Of a DNA stretch of 61,382 nt, positions 40,172-48,038 are shown piece by piece; position 1 is the stretch's first letter; each line of letters starts with the position of its first letter. The DNA is from Cyanobium sp. CACIAM 14. Lineage in GTDB: Bacteria; Cyanobacteriota; Cyanobacteriia; PCC-6307; Cyanobiaceae. Below the pieces are notes generated by a model. The model was not told where the DNA came from, did no database searches, and saw nothing but the letters and a program-made list of their open reading frames with translations. The stretch lies in NCBI GenBank assembly GCA_000708525.1, contig JMRP01000013.1, positions 1 to 61,382 of the forward strand, in the 5' to 3' direction. The position numbers were made by a program, and so were the translations under genes.

Positions 40172-40695
40172 AGGAGCGCTATGTGGTGGACACCAATGTC
40201 CTGATCGCCGCCAGCGCCGCCGATCCCCTGCATCCCAAGGACATCGACGCCACACCGGCGGATCCGGAACTGCGACGACAGGTGTGGCAATGGCTCAGAC
40301 AATTCCGTGAATCATCGGCGCGGCTGGTGCTCGATCAGCAGCAGGAGATCTACAGGGAATACAGGCACAAGCTGGATGGCAACGACTATGGCCTGCAGGT
40401 GGTGATCCACAAGCTCAGCACCTGTGCGGCAGACATTGTCTCCGTCGCCTACGACGCCGATGGCAACGCCCTGCTCCCCTCCCCGCTGGAGACGGTGGTG
40501 CAGGATCGCTCCGATCGCAAGATGGTGGCCGCCTGCCTGGCGTCCATTCGCCTGCAGCGGCCCTGCCTGATCGCCTTTGCCGGCGATACCGACTGGCATG
40601 ACTGGGAAGAGGCCCTGCGGGAGCACGGGGTGGAACTCGAGCCGATCATCGAAGCCTGGTCCCGCCGGCGCCATGCTGAGAAGCAGCATCGGTGA
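40168..40695 (+). CDS. PIN-domain ribonuclease-like protein
   Basis: 175 residues starting MKERYVVDTNVLIAASAADP; D8 in VVDTNVLI is the first PIN acid, a Glu of DQQQEIYREY (E60 or E64) the second, D113/D116 in QDRSDRKMVAACLA the third, and D140/D142 in AFAGDTDWHDWEE the fourth. Most PIN proteins are metal-dependent RNases, and VapC toxins cut tRNA or rRNA. It lacks a VapB-type antitoxin neighbour and is instead translationally coupled to the ATPase upstream (ATGA) and the ligase downstream (GTGA). Confidence 0.85.
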   Translation: MKERYVVDTNVLIAASAADPLHPKDIDATPADPELRRQVWQWLRQFRESSARLVLDQQQEIYREYRHKLDGNDYGLQVVIHKLSTCAADIVSVAYDADGNALLPSPLETVVQDRSDRKMVAACLASIRLQRPCLIAFAGDTDWHDWEEALREHGVELEPIIEAWSRRRHAEKQHR

Positions 40696-41438
40696 GCGCC
40701 ATGGCGGGGTTCTTCCGCTTCCCCCACACCCCTCACCTGGCCTGGCTGGGCTCCGGGCCCGTCCGCGACGACAAGGTGTTCACCACCGCCGAAGCCGGGG
40801 CGTTCCTGGCTCGGCCGGTGACGATCGAGGAAAAGCTGGACGGCGCCAACATCGGCCTCTCCCTGGGCCTCGATGGGGATCTGCGCATTCAGCAGCGGGG
40901 CGAGTACCTGCAGGCTCCTTTCCAGGGACAGTTCGCCAGGCTGGGGGCCTGGCTCGGTGTGCATGCCTCCGGGCTTCGGTCCTTCCTGGAGCAGCCCGAT
41001 CACGACGGCCTGATCCTCTTCGGTGAGTGGTGCGCCGCCCGTCACTCCGTGGCCTACACCCACCTTCCCGACCCGTTCCTGCTGTTCGACATCGTCGAAC
41101 CCACGGCGGCTTCTGAAGCCGGACGCTTCTGGAGTCGGCGTCGACGGGACGGCGCCGCCGCCCAGCTGGGCCTGGCCACCGTTCCCCTGCTCCAGAGCGA
41201 GGCGATGCATACCCTGGATGCGCTTCGACAGGAACTCGAGCAGTTCCGCAGCGCCTATCACCCTGGGCCTCCGGAAGGGCTGATCCTGCGTCAGGACGAA
41301 GACCCCTGGTGCCGCGCCCGCGCCAAGCTCGTCCGTGCCGACTTCACCCAGGCCATCGCCGACCACTGGCGGAGCCGCCCCATCGAGTGGAACGGGATCG
41401 ACTACACCACCGTCGTTCCCGAGGGTTCCGCACGGTGA
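40692..41438 (+). CDS. RNA ligase (Rnl2-like nucleotidyltransferase domain)
   Basis: 248 residues from a GTG overlapping the PIN stop (GTGA); ATG at 40701 is possible. Nucleotidyltransferase motifs in order: I, EEKLDGANIGLSL (adenylated Lys48); III, LILFGEWCAARHSV; IIIa, FLLFDIVEP; IV, PEGLILR (194-200); V, RAKLVRADF (Lys212). No OB domain or C-terminal domain is evident, so it is the minimal catalytic module like the N-terminal half of T4 Rnl2. It would seal RNA nicks or breaks using ATP. Placed after a PIN nuclease, it may repair that enzyme's cuts. Confidence 0.82.
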   Translation: MSAMAGFFRFPHTPHLAWLGSGPVRDDKVFTTAEAGAFLARPVTIEEKLDGANIGLSLGLDGDLRIQQRGEYLQAPFQGQFARLGAWLGVHASGLRSFLEQPDHDGLILFGEWCAARHSVAYTHLPDPFLLFDIVEPTAASEAGRFWSRRRRDGAAAQLGLATVPLLQSEAMHTLDALRQELEQFRSAYHPGPPEGLILRQDEDPWCRARAKLVRADFTQAIADHWRSRPIEWNGIDYTTVVPEGSAR

Positions 41439-41650
41439 GACGTTGAGGCCGGAGGACACCCTGCCACCGGTTGCCAAGGCAACAGGACCGGGTGCCCTGG
41501 CCACAGGCCGCGCTGGCAGGGCGTCACGGGTGAGGGAGTGTCCGCCGCCGGAATCCAGCGCAGGAAGGCCAGGCCTCCGCCCCACCCTCTCCCGAAACCC
41601 CTGTGGCGGAAGGGTTTTCGGCTGAAAAGCCCGTGAAGCATCCGGCGCGA

Positions 41651-41734
41651 TGGGGGCAGGGGGACTCGAACCCCCACAGCCTTTCGGCCTGCGGATTTTA
41701 AGTCCGCTGCGTCTACCGGTTTCGCCATGCCCCC
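41651..41734 (-). tRNA. trnL: tRNA-Leu (anticodon UAA), intronless
   Basis: On the minus strand: acceptor 5' GGGGGCA pairing with TGCCCCC, D-arm GCG-AAACCGGTAGA-CGC, anticodon arm GCGGA-CTTAAAA-TCCGC (anticodon TAA), a long variable arm (GGCCGAAAGGC), and T-arm GGGGG-TTCGAGT-CCCCC, with discriminator A. 84 bases, and CCA is not encoded. The group I intron found in many cyanobacterial copies of this gene is absent. It lies 212 bases beyond the RNA ligase gene on the opposite strand. Confidence 0.97.
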
Positions 41735-41775
41735 GCATGGTGATCCTAAATTCAGCTCACCTTGCAGGATCCCCG

Positions 41776-42027
41776 GTGGCCCAGAGTGGACCCCTTGGCA
41801 GCATCGCTCCCGACACCCTTCTGGTGATCGGCGCCTATCTCGCCCTGGCCGGGGCCTATCTGGTGGTGGTGCCGCTGGCGCTCTACTGGTGGATGCACAA
41901 GCGCTGGTACGTGATGGGCAAGCTCGAGCGCACCGCCATCTACGGACTGGTGTTTCTCTTCTTCCCGGGCCTGATCCTCTTCGCCCCCTTCCTCAACCTG
42001 CGCATGGCGGGCCAGGGCGAGGCCTGA
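41776..42027 (+). CDS. ndhL: NAD(P)H-quinone oxidoreductase subunit L
   Basis: 83 residues from GTG 41776; an ATG at 41737 is also in frame. Strong family match: [40 protein letters not shown], and [17 protein letters not shown], with two membrane helices. NdhL is a small subunit of the NDH-1 complex involved in cyclic electron flow, respiration and carbon uptake. The cyanobacterial order ndhL - DUF3007 - trpA follows. Confidence 0.92.
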   Translation: MAQSGPLGSIAPDTLLVIGAYLALAGAYLVVVPLALYWWMHKRWYVMGKLERTAIYGLVFLFFPGLILFAPFLNLRMAGQGEA

Positions 42028-42030
42028 TCC

Positions 42031-42366
42031 GTGACCCGCGCACAGGCGCTGCTGCTAGGTCTGGCGGTCTTCGCCATCGGCGGCATCGGGTACGGGCTGT
42101 TCCGCTCCAGCGGTCTCGAGGGCTTCTCCCCCGGCATCGCCGCTTCGGCCCTGCTGATGCTGGTGGTGATGGGGTGGACCGCCAGTTACCTGTTGCGGGT
42201 GGTGAGCGGGAAGATGACCTACATGGAGCAGCGTCGCCGCTACAGAGCTGCCTACGACGCGGCCACCGACGACGAACTCCAGCGCCGTTTCGATGCCCTC
42301 AGTCCCGAGGAGCAGGAGCGTCTGCTCGCCGAGGTGGGGCAGCTACAGGCCGACGCGGATATGTGA
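42031..42366 (+). CDS. DUF3007-family membrane protein
   Basis: 111 residues with two hydrophobic helices ([19 protein letters not shown] and [19 protein letters not shown]) followed by a charged helical region with [20 protein letters not shown] and [13 protein letters not shown]. It matches the cyanobacterial/plastid DUF3007 family usually found between ndhL and trpA. Function unknown. Three bases separate it from ndhL. Confidence 0.88.
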   Translation: MTRAQALLLGLAVFAIGGIGYGLFRSSGLEGFSPGIAASALLMLVVMGWTASYLLRVVSGKMTYMEQRRRYRAAYDAATDDELQRRFDALSPEEQERLLAEVGQLQADADM

Positions 42367-42434
42367 ATGAGGCGGCCCGGAGCCCGATCGCTCGACCCCA
42401 TAGGCTCAGAGGCCCCGTCGTCCCTTCCGGCCCG

Positions 42435-43277
42435 ATGAGCGTCACCGCCGCCGGCCCCGTGACCGCCCCCACGCCGATTCAGCAGCGGTTCGCCGCCCTG
42501 AGGGCCGAGGGCCGGTGCGCCCTCATGCCCTTCCTGATGGCAGGCGATCCCGATCTCTCGGTCACCGCCGCCAGTCTGCTGGCCTTGCAGACCGCCGGGG
42601 CCGATCTGATCGAGCTGGGCATCCCCTACAGCGACCCCCTCGCCGACGGCCCGGTGATCCAGGGCGCGGCCGGCAGAGCCCTGGCCTCCGGCACCACCCC
42701 CCGCCGGGTGCTGGAGATGCTGGAGAGCCTGCGGGGCCAGCTCGGCCTGCCGGTGGTGCTCTTCACCTACAGCAATCCGCTGCTCAACCGCGGCATGGAG
42801 ACGTTCTGCCGGGAAGCGGCCGCCGCCGGGGCCGCCGGACTGGTGGTTCCCGACCTGCCGCTGGAGGAAGCCGAGAAGCTGTCGGCCATCGCCGCCGGTC
42901 ATGGCCTCGACCTGGTGCTGCTGGTGGCCCCCAACACCCCACCCGAGCGCATGGCCCGCATCCATGCCGCCAGCCGCGGGTTCACCTATCTGGTGAGTGT
43001 CACCGGCGTGACGGGCGTGCGCGCCAGCCTGGAGTCCCGGGTGGGAGCGCTGGTGCAGCGGCTCCGGGAGCTGGGCCCCACACCGGTGGCCGTGGGCTTC
43101 GGGATCGCCAGCGGCGAACAGACTCGTCAGGTGCGCCGCTGGGGCGCCGACGGCGCCATCGTGGGGAGTGCCCTGGTGAAGCGGATGGCCCAGGGCCACC
43201 GGGACGGTGTCGACGTGGCGGCCGATGCCGGGGCCTTCGTCGCCGACCTGCGTGCGGCCCTCGACCAGCCGCTCTGA
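42435..43277 (+). CDS. trpA: Tryptophan synthase alpha subunit
   Basis: 280 residues. It cleaves indole-3-glycerol phosphate to indole and glyceraldehyde-3-phosphate. Landmarks: [16 protein letters not shown], the catalytic Glu in [20 protein letters not shown] with Asp, [59 protein letters not shown], and [14 protein letters not shown]. No trpB nearby. Confidence 0.96.
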   Translation: MSVTAAGPVTAPTPIQQRFAALRAEGRCALMPFLMAGDPDLSVTAASLLALQTAGADLIELGIPYSDPLADGPVIQGAAGRALASGTTPRRVLEMLESLRGQLGLPVVLFTYSNPLLNRGMETFCREAAAAGAAGLVVPDLPLEEAEKLSAIAAGHGLDLVLLVAPNTPPERMARIHAASRGFTYLVSVTGVTGVRASLESRVGALVQRLRELGPTPVAVGFGIASGEQTRQVRRWGADGAIVGSALVKRMAQGHRDGVDVAADAGAFVADLRAALDQPL

Positions 43278-43280
43278 GCG

Positions 43281-43364
43281 CTAACCGATCCGAAGGGCCG
43301 GGGCGCACGCCCCCAGCGACAGCAACGTCAGCAGGACCGCGAGCAGCGTGGCGGAGGGATGCAT
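43281..43364 (-). CDS. Possible 27-residue lipoprotein
   Basis: Minus-strand ATG 43364 gives MHPSATLLAVLLTLLSLGAC followed by APALRIG and a TAG. The hydrophobic stretch and lipobox LGAC make a complete tiny lipoprotein, in the style of entericidin-like or protein-export decoys. No ribosome binding site is clear, and it starts only 54 bases from the opposing methyltransferase gene. Confidence 0.32.
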   Translation of the reverse strand: MHPSATLLAVLLTLLSLGACAPALRIG

Positions 43365-43417
43365 GGCGGCAGGAGAGGGACGCATGGCGACGGTGCGGCT
43401 CCCCCCATGATGGGCGG

Positions 43418-44056
43418 ATGCCAGACGACGGTCTGCCTTTCTCGCCTGCCTGCCTGCGCAACCAGGAGCCGATCCTGGGGGTGCTGCGCAGACGCTTGCC
43501 CGCGGGCGCCCGGGTGCTGGAAGTGGGATCGGGCAGCGGTCAGCACGCCATCCACATGGCCCGTCACCTGCCGGGGGTTCACTGGCAGCCGAGCGACCGC
43601 CCCGGGCAGCTGGACGGGCTGGTCCGCCGTGTCGCGCTGGAGGGCCGTGACGGCCTGGCTCCGGGGGCGACGGTGGCGGCGCCCCTGCCGCTCGATGTGA
43701 CCCAGCCCGACTGGCCCGCCGGCCCCTTCGAGGCGGTGTTCACGGCCAACACCCTGCACATCATGCCGGCCGAGGCGGTGCCATTCCTGCTGGCGGGCAG
43801 CGCCCGTGTACTGGTGGCCGGAGGCCTGCTGCTGCTCTACGGGCCCTTCCGCTACGGCGATCGCCACACCTCGCAGAGCAATATGGCCTTCGATGCGCAC
43901 CTGGGCAGTCTGGATGCGGTCATGGGGGTGCGTGACGCCGAAGCGCTGGCACCGGAGGCCGCCAGGCAGGGGCTGCAATGGCTGGCTGACGAGACGATGC
44001 CGGCCAACAATCGCCTGCTGGTGTTCCAGCGCCGGCGTGACGGGGGCGGAGCGTGA
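43418..44056 (+). CDS. SAM-dependent methyltransferase, DUF938 type
   Basis: 212 residues: PFSPACLRNQEPILGVLRRR, the SAM motif ARVLEVGSGSGQHAIHMARH, WQPSDR, AVFTANTLHIMPAEAVPFLL, LLLLYGPFRYGDRHTSQSNM, FDAHLGSLDAVMGVRD and the C-terminal MPANNRLLVFQRR match the DUF938 methyltransferase family. Substrate unknown. The start is the ATG giving MPDDGLPFSP. Confidence 0.85.
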   Translation: MPDDGLPFSPACLRNQEPILGVLRRRLPAGARVLEVGSGSGQHAIHMARHLPGVHWQPSDRPGQLDGLVRRVALEGRDGLAPGATVAAPLPLDVTQPDWPAGPFEAVFTANTLHIMPAEAVPFLLAGSARVLVAGGLLLLYGPFRYGDRHTSQSNMAFDAHLGSLDAVMGVRDAEALAPEAARQGLQWLADETMPANNRLLVFQRRRDGGGA

Positions 44057-44104
44057 AAGGCTGAGGGGAGTTCACAGCGGCGCGGGGACGCGCAGCGTTC
44101 CACC

Positions 44105-44371
44105 ATGAAATTCGTCCTCTGGGGCACGTACTGTGCCGACGCCATCGAGCGCCGCACCCCTTACCGGGAGGAGCATCTGGCCGGGCTGCAGCGTCAGAAG
44201 GAGGAGGGGGTGCTCATCACCCTGGGGCCCACCGCCACCACCAGCCACGTGTTCGGCATCTACGAAGCCGAGGACAGGGAAACGGTGGAGAGGCTCGTCA
44301 AGGGAGACGTCTACTGGCGCCAGGGCATCTGGACCGCCGTGGAGATCCACCCCTGGATCCAGGTCTTCTGA
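44105..44371 (+). CDS. YciI-like protein
   Basis: 88 residues of dimeric alpha+beta (ferredoxin-like) fold: FVLWGTYCADAIERRTPYRE, then HLAGLQRQKEEGVLITLGPT, VFGIYEAEDRETVERLVKGD, and PWIQVF. The HLxxL...GxLxxxGP pattern with a His and an Asp is YciI's active site layout. Reaction unknown. Confidence 0.8.
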   Translation: MKFVLWGTYCADAIERRTPYREEHLAGLQRQKEEGVLITLGPTATTSHVFGIYEAEDRETVERLVKGDVYWRQGIWTAVEIHPWIQVF

Positions 44372-44420
44372 AGGGCCACCAGAGCTGAGGATTGCGGGGC
44401 GAAGGGCAGATGGAACGGGC

Positions 44421-44879
44421 TCAACTGCGGGGCCAGCCTTCCAGGGCCTGCTGCCAGACCCAGGCCGCCACCGCCTCAGGCCCATCCGGACCGAGAACCT
44501 CACCGTACCCGCCCATCTGGCCCACCCCGGCGGCCGCGATGGGAGCGATGGCCTCAGGCCCATCGATCCCGTTGCGCGCCAATGCCGCCAGCTTGAGGGT
44601 CTTTCCGCGGCGGATGATGTTGCCGCCGTTCACATGGCAGCCTGCGCAGTGGGCCACGAAAAGCTCGTCGCCACGCTCGAGGATCCCCGCATCGACAGGG
44701 CCAGCATCGCCAGGAGCCTCCACCAGAGCCTGGGCAGGTTGCAGACTGCCCAGGGCCGGAGGCGGCAGGATCAGGCCCAGGAGGAGAAGCAGGCCCAGCG
44801 TCAGAGCCACGAGCCCGCGCCAAGGAAAACCCAGGCCCGGGTGAAGTTCGGGTGCGGGTTCAGTGGCTGGGGCGCTCAA
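44421..44879 (-). CDS. Membrane-anchored class I cytochrome c (c6-like)
   Basis: 152 residues from a TTG that overlaps the cyAbrB stop (TTGA). A membrane helix (LVALTLGLLLLLGLILPPP) precedes a small c-type domain with the haem site FVAHCAGCHVNGGNIIRRGK, then KTLKLAALARNGID and the likely axial Met in GVGQMGGYGE, ending VAAWVWQQALEGW. It resembles cytochrome c6 or other small c-type carriers of thylakoid electron transfer. Coupling to the regulator upstream suggests joint regulation. Confidence 0.8.
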   Translation of the reverse strand: MSAPATEPAPELHPGLGFPWRGLVALTLGLLLLLGLILPPPALGSLQPAQALVEAPGDAGPVDAGILERGDELFVAHCAGCHVNGGNIIRRGKTLKLAALARNGIDGPEAIAPIAAAGVGQMGGYGEVLGPDGPEAVAAWVWQQALEGWPRS

Positions 44880-45238
44880 TCCTCTTCGTCGGCGCTGCCG
44901 GCGGGGATCAGACGGATCTGCTTGCGACCCAGCTTGATCTCGAACTCATCGCCGGGCTTGAGATCCAGCATGGCGGTGTAGGCCTTGCCGATCAGCAGGT
45001 TGCCGTTGCCCTGCACGGTCGCCACGTAGCTGAGCTTGCGTCCGCCTTTGCCGACCTTGCCGGATCCACCGAACTCGACGCCTTTGGCCTCCAGCAGGGC
45101 TTCGTAGAAAGCCGTGAAGTTCAGGCGCTCGGCTCCATCCTTCTTGGTGGAGACATAGCCACAGGCCCGCACGATCTCGGACTTGCCGACATCGCCGAGC
45201 TCCTTGACCTTGGCCAGCAATTCCGATCCAGTCAGCAT
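44876..45238 (-). CDS. cyAbrB-type transcription regulator
   Basis: 120 residues from the ATG giving MLTGSELLAKVKELGDVGKS, then EIVRACGYVSTKKDGAERLN and FTAFYEALLEAKGVEF. The C-terminal half, with GGRKLSYVATVQGNGNLLIG and DLKPGDEFEIKLGRKQIRL, is the AbrB-like DNA-binding part of the cyanobacterial AbrB family. In Synechocystis, family members have been reported to regulate the hox operon. Whether this one does so here is unknown. Confidence 0.9.
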   Translation of the reverse strand: MLTGSELLAKVKELGDVGKSEIVRACGYVSTKKDGAERLNFTAFYEALLEAKGVEFGGSGKVGKGGRKLSYVATVQGNGNLLIGKAYTAMLDLKPGDEFEIKLGRKQIRLIPAGSADEED

Positions 45239-45332
45239 GGGTTGGTCGCGGGGGGAGACGTGGGTAGTGCAGAAAAACATACACCAGCACCATCGGCAAG
45301 CAGCCGATAGCGGCCACAATCAGTACACCCCG

Positions 45333-45818
45333 ATGGCCGCGATGCACCCCCTCCGTCCCCTCCGGCCCGATGATTGGCAGCAGGTGATCGCTGTGTATCA
45401 GGATGCGGTCATCAGCCAGGCCGGAAACCTCTACACACCGGAACAGATCGAAGCCTGGTCACAACACGCCACCCACAATGATGCCCTGCGCTCGTCATTG
45501 CGATGCGGCCATGGCTTGGCGAGCTGCGCCACCGACGACGGGCGCATCATCGAGGCCTTCGCTCTGCTCGATCCCCCCGACCGTCTGGCCTTGCTCTACT
45601 GCCGGGGGCGCTCCAGCCGGCAGGGACGCGGGAGCTGCCTCCTCGAGGCCCTCGAGCGGCACGCCCGGGCCGAAGGCGTCCGGCGGCTGCGCACCGAGGC
45701 CAGCCAGCTCTCCAGGCCCCTGCTGGAGCGGAGGGGCTGGCGGGTCGATGCCGAGGAGACCGTCCACTTCAGCGATGTCGCCTTCGCGCGCTGGCGGATG
45801 GGCAAGGATCTGAGCTGA
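45333..45818 (+). CDS. GNAT-family N-acetyltransferase
   Basis: 161 residues. LRPLRPDDWQQVIAVYQDAV opens the domain; LALLYCRGRSSRQGRGSCLL has the acetyl-CoA binding R/Q-x-x-G-x-G/A pattern; ARAEGVRRLRTEASQLSRPL and LLERRGWRV follow as in YiaC/YafP-like acetyltransferases. Substrate unknown. Divergent from cyAbrB, with 94 bases between starts. Confidence 0.82.
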   Translation: MAAMHPLRPLRPDDWQQVIAVYQDAVISQAGNLYTPEQIEAWSQHATHNDALRSSLRCGHGLASCATDDGRIIEAFALLDPPDRLALLYCRGRSSRQGRGSCLLEALERHARAEGVRRLRTEASQLSRPLLERRGWRVDAEETVHFSDVAFARWRMGKDLS

Positions 45819-45834
45819 CCTGGACCCCTCCCCC

Positions 45835-46383
45835 ATGGCCGAAGCCCAGCTGCAGCAGTTCCTGGAGAAGGTGCGCCAGCTCAATGCCTTCGTGGCACTG
45901 AGCGAGGCCGACCCCGCCCTGCGCCAGGCCCTGCGCGAGTGCGGCGACCACCAGCAGGTGGTGGCCCTGGCCCGCTCCAGGGGTTTCGAGATCGGCCGCC
46001 GCTGGGGGGAGCCGCCTCCGGGCGGCAGCCGGGGGGCCGGTAACGCAGCCGGTGGATCCCTGCTGTCGGGCCCCTGCCCGCCAGCGGGAGAGGAGATCAC
46101 CACGGTGGTGCTGGAGACGCCGCAGTCGCGACTGGAGAAGATCCATTCCTGCAGTGCCAGCAGCCCGGAAGGCTTCTGGTACGACCAGACCGAGAACGAG
46201 TGGGTGCTGCTGTTACAGGGGAGTGCCCGGTTGCAGTTCGCCGATGAGAGCGAACCGCGGCAGCTGGCCTGCGGGGACGCTCTGCTGATCAGCGCGGGCC
46301 GTCGGCATCGGTTGCTGGCGAGCGATCCTCACCCGGGAACGATCTGGCTGGCCCTGTTCTGGAGGGATCCCCCCGCTCACTGA
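45835..46383 (+). CDS. Nif11 domain fused to a cupin domain
   Basis: 182 residues in two parts. Residues 1-60 are Nif11-like: LQQFLEKVRQLNAFVALSEA, then LRQALRECGDHQQVVALARS, then RGFEIG. A Gly/Pro linker follows. From about 95 the sequence is a small cupin: SRLEKIHSCSASSPEGFWYD, TENEWVLLLQGSARLQFAD, QLACGDALLISAGRRHRLLA, and PGTIWLALFWRDPP; E-W-x-L-L-x-G-x-A-x-L and G-D-x-x-x-I-x-x-x-x-x-H fit the family. Nif11 leaders normally sit on peptide precursors, so the fusion is unusual. The 3' end overlaps the convergent PsiE-like gene by 95 bases. Confidence 0.75.
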   Translation: MAEAQLQQFLEKVRQLNAFVALSEADPALRQALRECGDHQQVVALARSRGFEIGRRWGEPPPGGSRGAGNAAGGSLLSGPCPPAGEEITTVVLETPQSRLEKIHSCSASSPEGFWYDQTENEWVLLLQGSARLQFADESEPRQLACGDALLISAGRRHRLLASDPHPGTIWLALFWRDPPAH

Positions 46384-46810
46384 CCTGGCGCACCATCCAG
46401 AAGGCCGCCGCCAGACAGACCACCGCCAACCCCAGCCCCGCGATCAGCAGGGGTTTGTTCTCGGCCGAAGGGGGCAGGACGATCACCTTCCGGGCCACGG
46501 CGGTGATCGCCGTGAGCAGCACGAGCTCGATCTGCACCACGTGGCGGCGCAGATAGGAGGTGATGTTCTGCAGCACCTCGATGGCGATCAACAGGTTGAG
46601 AAGATCCCCGAGCACGCCCGTGAGCCGGTCCCCCACCCAGCGACGACCGGGATCCAGCTCAACGGTGAGGATGTCGATCGACAGCTCCACCGTGGCCGTC
46701 ACCAGGACGAGGAAGAGCAGCACCCCCAGAACCATGGCCACCAGGCGCTCGCCCCGGTCGATCAGGCGCAGATAGGAGGTGGCACCGAAGACCCGCCGGA
46801 GCCGTGGCAT
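46289..46810 (-). CDS. PsiE-like phosphate-starvation-inducible membrane protein
   Basis: 173 residues from ATG 46810, sharing one base with the preceding stop (TGATG). Four hydrophobic segments: LVAMVLGVLLFLVLVTATVE, VLGDLLNLLIAIEVLQNI, IELVLLTAITAVARKVIVL, and LLIAGLGLAVVCLAAAFWMV. Layout and the R-K after the third helix match the PsiE family. The C-terminal 30 residues are polar and disordered, and lie opposite the end of the cupin gene. Confidence 0.8.
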   Translation of the reverse strand: MPRLRRVFGATSYLRLIDRGERLVAMVLGVLLFLVLVTATVELSIDILTVELDPGRRWVGDRLTGVLGDLLNLLIAIEVLQNITSYLRRHVVQIELVLLTAITAVARKVIVLPPSAENKPLLIAGLGLAVVCLAAAFWMVRQVSERGDPSRTGPARSFPGEDRSPATDADGPR

Positions 46811-47085
46811 CAATTCTTGAAGGGGTGGAATTTCGGTTGGGCCGGTGGGGGCTCACCCGGCGGATTCTCGATGACGGTGTTGCAGGTGACCGTCCCATCG
46901 GGAGAGGTGACGCAGTTCGTGGGCTTGATCTTCGTGTCCGGTCCCACCTTGTTCCCACGGTTGAGCATGAAGGACTCCACCTGAGCCATGGCGGGGAGGG
47001 TGAAGCAGAGACCCATGAGCAAGACCGCTCCGGCCCTCAGGGGCGATGGCAGGGCACAGGAGCGGTGGGCGGCGGAGGCGTTCAT
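46810..47085 (-). CDS. Small exported protein, unknown
   Basis: 91 residues from ATG 47085; AGAVLLMGLCFTLPAMAQ is a signal peptide. The mature part is short and polar: VESFMLNRGNKVGPDTKIKP, TNCVTSPDGTVTCNTVIENP, then a Pro-rich end. Two cysteines (TNC and VTC) may pair. Similar short proteins with NRGNxVGPDTKIxPTNC occur in marine and freshwater Synechococcus as I recall. Directly upstream of the PsiE-like gene. Confidence 0.6.
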   Translation of the reverse strand: MNASAAHRSCALPSPLRAGAVLLMGLCFTLPAMAQVESFMLNRGNKVGPDTKIKPTNCVTSPDGTVTCNTVIENPPGEPPPAQPKFHPFKN

Positions 47086-47164
47086 GGCAAAGGCCTTGGC
47101 CGGAAGCCAGAGGGGAGGGACATCCCCACTCTGCAGGCTGGCCGGCAGGCCCGCCAGCGGGAGG

Positions 47165-47506
47165 TCAGGCTCCGTTCTGGCCGCGGATCTCCTGCAGCAG
47201 CAGATCCAGCTGGCCCATCGAATCCTCCAGGGATCCATCGGCATCGGCATCACCTGGCCGGGTTCCGGGGGTCTCCTGAAGCCACTGCGCTTCGATGCCG
47301 CAGAGCCGTTCGGCAAGGCCGGCCGGCCCCTGCCGGGTGTAGGTGCGATGCAGTTCCTCGATCAGCACGGGCATGCGGATGGAGCCGGCCCGCAGAGCCC
47401 GGCGCAGGTCGGCCTGGGTACGACCGGCCTGACGCAACCAGTCCTTGAGAAGGCTCTGGAGCTCATCGAGTTGCTCGGGGCTGAGGTTGGAGGCAGGGGG
47501 TGCCAT
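47165..47506 (-). CDS. Hypothetical protein, helical
   Basis: 113 residues, no signal or membrane segment. The N-terminal half, LSPEQLDELQSLLKDWLRQA and GRTQADLRRALRAGSIRMPV, with LIEELHRTYTRQGPAGLAER, reads like a small helix-turn-helix-like module. The C-terminus is acidic. No family named. Confidence 0.6.
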   Translation of the reverse strand: MAPPASNLSPEQLDELQSLLKDWLRQAGRTQADLRRALRAGSIRMPVLIEELHRTYTRQGPAGLAERLCGIEAQWLQETPGTRPGDADADGSLEDSMGQLDLLLQEIRGQNGA

Positions 47507-47515
47507 TAACGGACC

Positions 47516-47905
47516 CTACCCCCGGCGGGAGAGGGGGAACCACCGATCGAGTCGGCTCTGGGCCCGGGCACGGATCTCCGGTGTGCGATGGGTGCTGCAG
47601 AGGCCCAGCAGTGCGGTGAGGGCGACCATGTCGTCGCTGAAACCGGCTGCGGGAATGAAGTCCGGGATCAGATCCAGAGGAAGCAGCAGATAGGTGAGGG
47701 CCGCCAGCAGGGTCAGTCGCACCTGGGGCGGCGTGGTCCCGTCGAGCAGGATCTCGAGGCACTCGATGGCCGGACGGGCGATGGTGCGTCCCGCCCGTCG
47801 CAGAAGACGCAGCAGCAGTGCCTCATCCACCACCGTGCTCTCAAGCACTTCGGTGTCCACGGGAGGCTGGTCGGAAGGAGCAGCGGCGGAGGGGGCGCCG
47901 GACAT
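47516..47905 (-). CDS. YkvA-like DUF1232 protein
   Basis: 129 residues from the ATG giving MSGAPSAAAP. The core LLAALTYLLLPLDLIPDFIP, followed by AAGFSDDMVALTALLG, is the DUF1232 signature (Y-x-x-x-P-x-D-x-I-P-D-x-I-P-x-x-G-x-x-D-D). Probably membrane associated; function unknown. Confidence 0.85.
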   Translation of the reverse strand: MSGAPSAAAPSDQPPVDTEVLESTVVDEALLLRLLRRAGRTIARPAIECLEILLDGTTPPQVRLTLLAALTYLLLPLDLIPDFIPAAGFSDDMVALTALLGLCSTHRTPEIRARAQSRLDRWFPLSRRG

Positions 47906-48038
47906 GGCGTTTTCCTCATGGGAAAGGGGCACGCCGTGAAGATGGCGCGAATCCATTGTGGTGGGATCGGGCCATCCCCCAGGAAGGGCGGATCTCCCTA
48001 CGCGACGACGGCCCGTCCCCTGCCGTTGCCCATGCCGC

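Noticed and set aside
41402..41728. Minus-strand frame with [20 protein letters not shown]
   Set aside because: This is the well-known spurious translation of a tRNA gene (here tRNA-Leu) and not a protein.
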